From: Atopobiaceae bacterium
GTDB taxonomy: Bacteria > Actinomycetota > Coriobacteriia > Coriobacteriales > Atopobiaceae
Assembly (NCBI GenBank): GCA_017460265.1
Contig: JAFUBJ010000174.1
Coordinates: 1 to 11,080 of the forward strand
Direction: 5' to 3'
DNA length: 11,080 bases
In this document: one piece after another, positions 7,111 to 11,080 of the stretch
Layout: each line of letters opens with the position of its first letter
Numbering within the stretch: the stretch's first letter is position 1
Translations under genes and position numbers: made by a program
Notes under the pieces: generated by a model
What the model was told of the DNA's origin: nothing
The model's database searches: none
What the model saw: only the letters and a program-made list of their open reading frames with translations

Positions 7111-7593
7111 CTAGTCTATAAAGAGAAGGTCAATGGGCAGATTGAGCTCATGCATCGAAATAACCGTGTCGTAAGGACAGAGCGACTCGTTATAGTCGTT
7201 CTTGATATAAACCTTAATCCGCTTTGGCCCAATCATTGTCTTATAGAGTTCACGTTCGGGACAAAAGACGTAGAGCTCTCTTCCGTCGTTCGTCAGCCTC
7301 GAATGGCAAAACTCATCGACGTCAAGAGAGAGGAGCAGCTTCTTCTGCTCTGATCTGGAATAGAGCCCATACGCGTTGAGAAACTCCCTATTCTCTTTCC
7401 GGCTTCCCTCGCCTTCGCCATCATCTTCCGAAACGACGAAGCAACCAATCTTCACGCACTCTTTGACCTTGGTCAAATACGCACCGACTTCTCTCCGTGT
7501 TTGATTTGTTCGATAGCGGCTAGCATCGCCATAATCAGGATATGAGCCCGGCTTAAAATCCTCTGCTGTTGTACCTGTTGGGTATATTAGCAA
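7111..7593 (-). CDS. Putative toxin, MqsR-like, partner of the Panacea antitoxin
   Basis: 160 residues. The start is TTG 7593: there is no in-frame ATG between an upstream stop and this point, and GGGAGGGG lies about 7 nt upstream. Residues 38-133 can be laid over MqsR-type ribonuclease toxins: AYLTKVKECVKIGCFVV (compare V-K-x2-V-x2-G), an acidic loop, then NAYGL, LLLSLDVDEFCHS (compare L-x3-D-F-x-x-S), RELYVFCP and IKVYIKND (compare V-Y-[IL]-K), DTVISMHE. The first ~35 residues (PTGTTAEDFKPGSYPDYGDA) are an extra segment. It lies directly upstream of, and translationally coupled to, a zinc-finger/HTH/Panacea gene, which itself predicts a toxin. The mRNA-interferase assignment is inference from this loose pattern and position; I did not see a decisive catalytic signature. 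It could be another toxin fold. Confidence 0.75.
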   Translation of the reverse strand: MLIYPTGTTAEDFKPGSYPDYGDASRYRTNQTRREVGAYLTKVKECVKIGCFVVSEDDGEGEGSRKENREFLNAYGLYSRSEQKKLLLSLDVDEFCHSRLTNDGRELYVFCPERELYKTMIGPKRIKVYIKNDYNESLCPYDTVISMHELNLPIDLLFID

Positions 7594-7599
7594 GCTCCG

Positions 7600-7644
7600 T
7601 CCCCTCCCTATTGATGTACTAATAGTACATCAATAGGGAGGGGA
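7600..7644. promoter_or_regulatory. Perfect 21-bp inverted repeat: likely TA operator
   Basis: The two 21-base arms (7600-7620 and 7624-7644) are exact reverse complements around AAT. The element ends 6 nt before the toxin TTG codon. On the minus strand the proximal arm contains the toxin ribosome binding site (GGGAGGGG) and the centre contains the -10 box. There is no T-run on either side, so it is unlikely to be a terminator. By analogy with MqsA and other HTH antitoxins, the upstream antitoxin product is the expected binder. Confidence 0.8.
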
Positions 7645-7650
7645 GTTCAA
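7622..7650 (-). promoter_or_regulatory. Putative promoter of the toxin-antitoxin pair
   Basis: On the minus strand TTGAAC (7650-7645) and TACTAT (7627-7622) are separated by exactly 17 bp and match 4 of 6 consensus positions each. The predicted start of transcription is near 7615, about 22 nt before the TTG start codon. The spacer and -10 box lie inside the perfect inverted repeat, so repressor binding there would block RNA polymerase. Confidence 0.5.
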
Positions 7651-7788
7651 CCTGATGGTCGAGGTACTTCAGGCGGATATCGAAGGGCATATTTGTAAAT
7701 AGACAAGGGGATGAACTACTCTACGTGCGGGTGGGACCAATAGTTGTTGGAGCATTTGCTTATCGTCACGGACACCAGGCCCTGTCCT

Positions 7789-8907
7789 TTACCCCCTAAG
7801 CCCCAGCTCAACCGCCGCAGGCTCGGCAAGCTTGAACCGCAGCGGCCTTCTGCTTGCCGCAACAACGATGCCTTTCTCCTCCAAACTCTTCGTATAGACC
7901 CGGGACTGCTGCGTGCTAAGCCGTATGTAATCCGCAACCTCCTGCTGCGGAGCCTCTGGAAACGCGGCAAATAGGTCAAGCTGTGCAAGCAGGTAGACAA
8001 TGCCCAGCTCCTTCTCCGAAAGGCCTTTTGCTTCTCCAAAGAGGGGCAGGTCTTTGTCTATCTGATCAAGCAGTTCCTTTTTCTCTGAAAGGTTCATGTC
8101 CAAATCGTTTTGAGCAATCCTCACGTTTTCAAGCATGTTCATCACGAAATGGGTCAACTCTCCATGGTTAAGCGGATGCTCTGCCTCCCTGAAGGACCGA
8201 TAATACGCATCGCGATTGGCCGCAATCACACGCGAGAGCGACAGGGAGGTCAGGATTGACAAGGTGCTGCTCAAGTACAACGCCAGCAGGTACCTGCCCG
8301 TTCTTCCGTTTCCGTCATAAAACGGGTGAACGTACTCAAAGATAAAGTGGCTCACAATCGCGCTGAGCGTTTCTGGCATCTCTTCCGAGCTCGCAATGGC
8401 AAGCATCTTCTCTATTCCAGATACGATCTCGCTTTCTGGATAGAGTCCCTCGTGCACAACCCTGCTTCCCGGCCCTATAATGTCAACCTTGCCTTTTCTA
8501 AACAGCTTTCCATCAGGACGATTGGCCGCGTCAAGAGGCTCACCGTCCATGACGATGTCATAGATGAGACGGATATCCTCAGGCTTTATTGGCTTCGGCT
8601 GCTGTTGATCGGTCAGACCAAGATAGAGTTTTGCCAGCTCCCTAAACCGCTTCTGCTGTAGCGGGTCTTTTGCCGGGCTGTCAGGCTGAAGCAACTCGTT
8701 GATCTGCCTTCTTGTGCTGTACACACCCTCCAGCTCGTTGGTGCTGACCACCTCGTCAACAACGAGGCCGCGAATCATCGCCCATTGCGCGATGGTGGGA
8801 AGCTCCCTCAGCTGCGTTGTAATACGCCTTTCGTGTCTTAACACTTGCTCATTCAGCAGCGAGAGCTCCCATCCTGGTGACCACAGGGCGCACTTTTTGG
8901 TGCCCAT
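7789..8907 (-). CDS. Fic family protein (class II, N-terminal inhibitory helix), probable AMP transferase
   Basis: 372 residues. The Fic core motif is intact: HPFYDGNGRTGR at 194-205, giving catalytic His194, the anion-binding Gly/Asn/Gly and Arg202. The protein carries its own inhibitory motif, T56-N-E-L-E60-G61 within VVSTNELEGVYS, matching (S/T)xxxE(G/N); Glu60 would keep it auto-inhibited (class II). The N-terminal Fic_N region precedes the core, and a winged helix-turn-helix (about 297-360: LSEKELGIVYLL, PQQEVADYIRLSTQQSRVYTKSLEEKGIV) ends it, as is common in this group. Fic enzymes attach AMP to target protein hydroxyls; the target is unknown. ATG 8907 lies 21 nt after the stop of the Abi-like gene, so the two are probably one transcript; its ribosome binding site is weak (GGGAAG), suggesting low or coupled translation. 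Confidence 0.95.
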   Translation of the reverse strand: MGTKKCALWSPGWELSLLNEQVLRHERRITTQLRELPTIAQWAMIRGLVVDEVVSTNELEGVYSTRRQINELLQPDSPAKDPLQQKRFRELAKLYLGLTDQQQPKPIKPEDIRLIYDIVMDGEPLDAANRPDGKLFRKGKVDIIGPGSRVVHEGLYPESEIVSGIEKMLAIASSEEMPETLSAIVSHFIFEYVHPFYDGNGRTGRYLLALYLSSTLSILTSLSLSRVIAANRDAYYRSFREAEHPLNHGELTHFVMNMLENVRIAQNDLDMNLSEKKELLDQIDKDLPLFGEAKGLSEKELGIVYLLAQLDLFAAFPEAPQQEVADYIRLSTQQSRVYTKSLEEKGIVVAASRRPLRFKLAEPAAVELGLRG

Positions 8908-8928
8908 CAGGAGCTTCCCGGACGGACC

Positions 8929-10092
8929 TCAGACATTAGCCGTCAAACGAACAGCAAAGGTCTCGCAGAGCGCTACCAGCATCTCGAGGCCTTTGCTCAC
9001 CTCCACCTGCTTCTCAAAGTACTGCCTGTTTCGCGACAAACGCTCGGAAAGGACCCGAAGCCGTTTTGCGCACACGCTCCTACTGTGCTCAGAGCTCACC
9101 AGAACGTCGTAGCACATCAGTAGCGCGGAGAAGTCATGGATGAGAGGGACACGCCGAGTTAGAGTTACCAGCTCGCGGTCCATCTTGTACTCATTGATGA
9201 GCATCTTCGCAATTGCTCCAATGGGCTTTGAGAGTCTATCCCTAAGTGTATTGAGGAGGCAGCTGTTATGTGCCGCAGCGTTCCTTAACGCCCGCACCGG
9301 AAATAGCAACTGCTTCACGCGCTTAGCTCTTTGATCCTTACCCTGACTGAACTCGAAGTAGTAGTACTTGTACAGGCCGATAATGTCACCAAAGGTGGCA
9401 AGCTCGAAGAAGTTCCAGTAGGCCATTTTCCCAAGAGACCCGTATTTCCCTGCAAGCCTGCGGGAGTACTGGGAGGTCGAAAGCCTCGATATGGATTTCT
9501 CGATGTGACGGAGATCGAGGCCACCAAGGGTCTCCTCAATCTCGTCCTTTGTCTCATCGAGAAGCCGAATCGCCTCCATCCGTGCCTCTTGGGAAGTGCT
9601 CAGTTCAGCTTGGTCCAAAACAGCCAAGCCTTCGCAAAGGCGTTCCAGAGGTTTTAGCACATCCCCATCGTTCTCTCGTGCAATCCGAGCCAGCTTCGAG
9701 CTAGCGTCAAACGCAACGTATTGGTCAACGATGCCATAGGCATCGCATTCCGCATCGTCCATCATGGAGCAGTTCATCTGCACCTTCATGAAGTGCTCGA
9801 TATCAAGCGCGGTTTCCATCACGCAAAAGCGCAGCGCTTTGTCCAGTCGTGAAAGCTCAACGAGATATGCGAAGTCAAGGTTAAGGTACTGGCCGAAAAG
9901 CTCGTGCTCCAGATTCTCATACCTGTCAAAAACCTTCTCGAACGCTTTGACCTTGAAGAAGAAGTTCCTCTCGCGAAGGAATCGTTCTGCCTCCAGCTCA
10001 TCCATCAAGACGAAGCGGATGCCCTTGCCCTTCATTGCCTCTACCTGCTGGTTTGCATTGAGCTTTGGACGCGCTCTCTTGTCTCCCACCAC
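8929..10092 (-). CDS. Abi_2 (AbiD/AbiF-like) abortive-infection protein with HEPN-type RNase motif
   Basis: 387 residues, starting at GTG 10092 with GAGGGAG 6 nt upstream. The N-terminal DELEAERFLRERNFFFKVKAFEKVF (31-55) matches the opening helix pattern of Abi_2 proteins, followed by LDKALRFCVMETALDIEHFMKVQ (83-105), equivalent to the family's 'LR..l...i..iE...k' stretch. Near the end, PVRALRNAAAHNSCLLN (265-281) carries R270-x4-H275, the HEPN catalytic pair, in the usual Abi_2 context. The middle (~110-215) is a long, partly coiled insertion. Family members are linked to phage abortive infection, probably by RNA cleavage; activity here is inferred. It is the first gene of a likely operon with fic, with a structured leader upstream. 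Confidence 0.82.
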   Translation of the reverse strand: MVGDKRARPKLNANQQVEAMKGKGIRFVLMDELEAERFLRERNFFFKVKAFEKVFDRYENLEHELFGQYLNLDFAYLVELSRLDKALRFCVMETALDIEHFMKVQMNCSMMDDAECDAYGIVDQYVAFDASSKLARIARENDGDVLKPLERLCEGLAVLDQAELSTSQEARMEAIRLLDETKDEIEETLGGLDLRHIEKSISRLSTSQYSRRLAGKYGSLGKMAYWNFFELATFGDIIGLYKYYYFEFSQGKDQRAKRVKQLLFPVRALRNAAAHNSCLLNTLRDRLSKPIGAIAKMLINEYKMDRELVTLTRRVPLIHDFSALLMCYDVLVSSEHSRSVCAKRLRVLSERLSRNRQYFEKQVEVSKGLEMLVALCETFAVRLTANV

Positions 10093-10111
10093 GAGCCACT
10101 CCCTCTATAAG

Positions 10112-10146
10112 AAAATGCGACCGAAGGCACAGGTGCCCGCGGTCGC
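10112..10146 (-). terminator. Terminator-like hairpin in the leader of the Abi-like gene
   Basis: GCGACCG (10117-10123) pairs with CGGTCGC (10140-10146), and inside it GGCAC (10126-10130) pairs with GTGCC (10133-10137) around AG; a 2x2 mismatch separates the stems. On the minus strand the hairpin is followed by ATTTTCTT. It ends 24 nt before the GTG codon. It is either an attenuator of the abi-fic transcript or the terminator of a transcript arriving from the right. Confidence 0.6.
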
Positions 10147-10147
10147 T

Positions 10148-10165
10148 AAAGACGTTAACGTCTTT
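10148..10165. promoter_or_regulatory. Perfect 18-bp palindrome upstream of the Abi-like gene
   Basis: AAAGACGTTAACGTCTTT is a perfect palindrome lying just downstream of the putative minus-strand promoter and directly beside the terminator-like hairpin. It could bind a dimeric repressor. The regulator is unknown; the Fic C-terminal winged helix or the antitoxin are candidates only by proximity. Confidence 0.6.
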
Positions 10166-10177
10166 CACAATGCCATG

Positions 10178-10207
10178 AGTATAGCCCTATAGTCCAAATG
10201 TGCGCAA
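10178..10207 (-). promoter_or_regulatory. Putative promoter for the abi-fic operon
   Basis: On the minus strand TTGCGC (10207-10202) and TATACT (10183-10178) are separated by 18 bp. The -10 box matches 5 of 6 consensus bases and the -35 box 3 to 4. Transcription would begin near 10171, giving a leader of about 79 nt that includes the palindrome and the terminator-like hairpin. Confidence 0.45.
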
Positions 10208-10317
10208 TAGTTTTTGGCCTGATTCTGTTGTACATTCCACCAACAGCGAAACCAGCGGTCGCATTTGTCCCCATCGAATCAGATAAAGAAGCAGCTCATC
10301 TTGAGGCCGCAAACATG

Positions 10318-10542
10318 TCAGTGGGAAACGCGCAGGGCTGCGGACCCTGATTCTATCAGGGTCCGCAGCCCTGCCCATCTCATCACGGAATCATCGAAGA
10401 AACTACCGTAGACGTTCATGGTACCAACGCCCACTCACCTCCTCCCGTGGAAGCTCTCCCACCTCTCCCTCTTCTTGTCACGCTCCAGTGCGTCAATCAT
10501 TTTTGACGGGATTGACATCACAGCGGGTCGCTTGTGACCCAC
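10318..10542 (-). other. Two very short overlapping reading frames, possibly degraded genes
   Basis: On the minus strand, ATG 10518 (or GTG 10542) opens a frame ending at TGA 10435 with the charged C-terminus IPSKMIDALERDKKRERWESFHGRR. GGAGG then precedes a GTG at 10434 by about 6 nt, opening a 38-codon frame (MGVGTMNVYGSFFDDSVMRW...) that runs into the perfect inverted repeat at 10332-10374 and stops at 10318. Neither is recognisable. The charged tail and good ribosome binding site look gene-like, so they may be remains of a small gene pair cut short, or chance. Confidence 0.25.
10332..10374. repeat. Perfect 20-bp inverted repeat with 3-nt loop
   Basis: Arms 10332-10351 and 10355-10374 are exact reverse complements with TCT between them; the stem is GC-rich (GCAGGGCTGCGG at the base). 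Neither side has a clear T-run, so it is not a classical terminator, although its stability would stall transcription in either direction. No flanking gene explains it. Confidence 0.8.
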
Positions 10543-10609
10543 AAGGTGTTTTGTGGGTCTTTATTTGTTTGAAATGACCCACAAACAGAATAGTGGGTCA
10601 CAAGCGACC
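10526..10609. repeat. 17-bp inverted repeat enclosing alternating GACCCAC/GTGGGTC blocks
   Basis: The outer arms GGTCGCTTGTGACCCAC (10526-10542) and GTGGGTCACAAGCGACC (10593-10609) are perfect reverse complements. Inside are two more blocks, so GACCCAC-type and GTGGGTC-type elements alternate at about 10536, 10551, 10576 and 10593. Pairings 1-2 (9 bp), 2-3 (10 bp), 3-4 (8 bp) and 1-4 (17 bp) are all perfect and several exclude each other. It may be a small MITE-like element or a structured RNA. Confidence 0.75.
10536..10566 (+). terminator. Rho-independent terminator-like hairpin within the inverted repeat
   Basis: GACCCACAA (10536-10544) pairs perfectly with TTGTGGGTC (10551-10559) around a 6-nt loop and is followed by TTTATTTGTTT, a good plus-strand terminator shape. 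No plus-strand gene is visible for over 4 kb upstream, so what it would terminate is unclear. Confidence 0.55.
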
Positions 10610-10710
10610 TATTACGTTCAAGGAACCCGCGCGGTTTGCGACAAGTAGACGGCGTCATCAAGAAAAAGACCCGACACCATGGTCCTTGCCAAAACGCCGC
10701 GTCGAGCGGC

Positions 10711-10806
10711 TCCCTTTGCCTTCACGCGCTTCATTATGCCCTGGATGGAGCTCGCGCGGAAGATGTCGCTGCCGCTCTTCATGACGAGTTTGGTCCCATT
10801 GGGCAG
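10711..10806 (-). pseudogene. Remnant of UDP-glucose 6-dehydrogenase (ugd)
   Basis: About 32 codons read LPNGTKLVMKSGSD (10806-10765), then IFRASSIQGIMKRVKAKG (10764-10711). The segment MKSGSD-x-FRASSIQGIMKR-[IV]-KAKG is a hallmark of the C-terminal region of nucleotide-sugar dehydrogenases of the Ugd family, which oxidise UDP-glucose to UDP-glucuronate. Before it there is only the rmlB stop codon, 8 nt away; after it, the expected V-x-V-Y-EP continuation is absent and the frame runs into unrelated sequence, stopping at 10618. The rest of the gene is therefore missing on both sides. It marks an old deletion or recombination point in a sugar-nucleotide gene cluster. Confidence 0.8.
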
Positions 10807-10814
10807 AGAGGGTC

Positions 10815-11080
10815 TTACTGCCCCTGGCGCGCGTACCTGGCCTCGGTGGCCTCCTTGGCGGGCCTCCACCAGGACTCGTTCTCGCGGTACCACGCGATCG
10901 TGTCCGCCAGCCCCTCCGCGAAGTCCGTGTGCGCGGGCGTCCACCCCAGCTCGCGCCTGAGCTTGGAGGAGTCGATCGCGTACCTCCTGTCGTGCCCCGG
11001 TCGGTCGCGCACCCAGTCGAAGGCGTCCTCCGCCTCCCCCATCGCGCGCAGGATGTCGCGCATGACGGTGATGTTGTCCC
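10815..11080 (-). CDS. rfbB: dTDP-glucose 4,6-dehydratase, C-terminal part (5' end outside window)
   Basis: The visible 88 residues begin DNITVMRDILRAMG at the window edge and run through DWVRDRPGHDRRYAIDSSKLRRELGW to WYRENESWWRPAKEATEARY and a TAA at 10817-10815. RPGHDRRYAID, ELGW-x-P and the WY-x2-N-x2-WW end are characteristic of RmlB/RfbB, the short-chain dehydrogenase that converts dTDP-glucose to dTDP-4-keto-6-deoxyglucose on the way to dTDP-L-rhamnose. The C-terminus appears complete and normal. The catalytic Tyr-x3-Lys and NAD-binding motif lie outside. No clear terminator directly follows; the ugd remnant begins within 10 nt. Confidence 0.95.
   Translation of the reverse strand, partial: DNITVMRDILRAMGEAEDAFDWVRDRPGHDRRYAIDSSKLRRELGWTPAHTDFAEGLADTIAWYRENESWWRPAKEATEARYARQGQ

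Noticed and set aside
6284..7114. 276-codon plus-strand frame opposite the Panacea antitoxin
   Set aside because: Pure shadow of a gene with clear domains on the minus strand.
7619..7690. 23-codon minus-strand frame (MPFDIRLKYLDHQV...) upstream of the toxin
   Set aside because: No ribosome binding site and it ends inside the operator palindrome; a leader peptide or gene relic is possible but unsupported.
10187..10378. 63-codon minus-strand frame containing FPLTCLRPQDELLLYLIRWG
   Set aside because: Its start lies at the outer edge of a perfect inverted repeat, it has no ribosome binding site and no recognisable family; at most a relic.
10512..10540. TTGACA at 10512-10517 as a plus-strand promoter
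   Set aside because: No -10-like sequence at 16-18 bp; the position falls in the hairpin arm.
10618..10944. 108-codon minus-strand frame as an intact gene
   Set aside because: Its first 45 residues are out-of-frame rmlB; only the middle is a ugd fragment and the tail is unrelated, so it is listed as a pseudogene fragment.

Overview
The window looks like a chromosomal segment of a high-GC Gram-positive, most likely one of the Coriobacteriia (Olsenella, Collinsella or Atopobium type). This rests on GC-rich surface-protein genes, an LPXTG wall anchor, a LytR-CpsA-Psr protein and the general codon style. It is inference, because no rRNA or other marker gene is present.

Left part (1-3277, plus strand): the 3' part of a large cell-wall-anchored protein (CAP/SCP domain, long alanine-rich heptad region, LPQTG anchor), a strong terminator, then an LCP-family membrane protein whose usual active-site arginines are partly replaced. 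Middle-left (3278-6079): a convergent gene of unknown function with a zinc ribbon (minus), a 540-base intergenic stretch with five copies of an unusual repeat in inverted orientation, a membrane/surface protein with an Ada-like cysteine module, and an 83-residue protein. That small protein joins a textbook double-glycine (bacteriocin-type) leader to a classical C2H2 zinc finger and a zinc ribbon.

Right part (6098-10092, all minus strand) is a defence-like island. In transcription order it holds an Abi_2/HEPN-like protein, a class II Fic protein, and a toxin-antitoxin pair (MqsR-like toxin, then a zinc-finger/HTH/Panacea antitoxin). The abi-fic pair and the TA pair each have their own promoter-like region with strong dyad symmetry. 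The TA promoter is buried in a perfect 21-bp inverted repeat that also covers the toxin ribosome binding site. The coding sequence from about 4.4 to 10.2 kb appears less GC-rich than both flanks, which fits acquired DNA.

Far right (10.1-11.08 kb): about 700 bases without an intact gene, rich in hairpins (a perfect 20-bp inverted repeat and a four-element set of alternating GACCCAC/GTGGGTC blocks). It also holds a short relic of UDP-glucose dehydrogenase and then the 3' end of rmlB/rfbB (minus strand, running off the edge). LCP on one side and dTDP-sugar synthesis on the other suggest that the island lies within or beside a cell-surface polysaccharide locus.

The observations most worth following are the double-glycine zinc-finger protein, the Panacea/MqsR-like module with its buried promoter, the repeat cluster at 4148-4376 and the alternating hairpins at 10526-10609.
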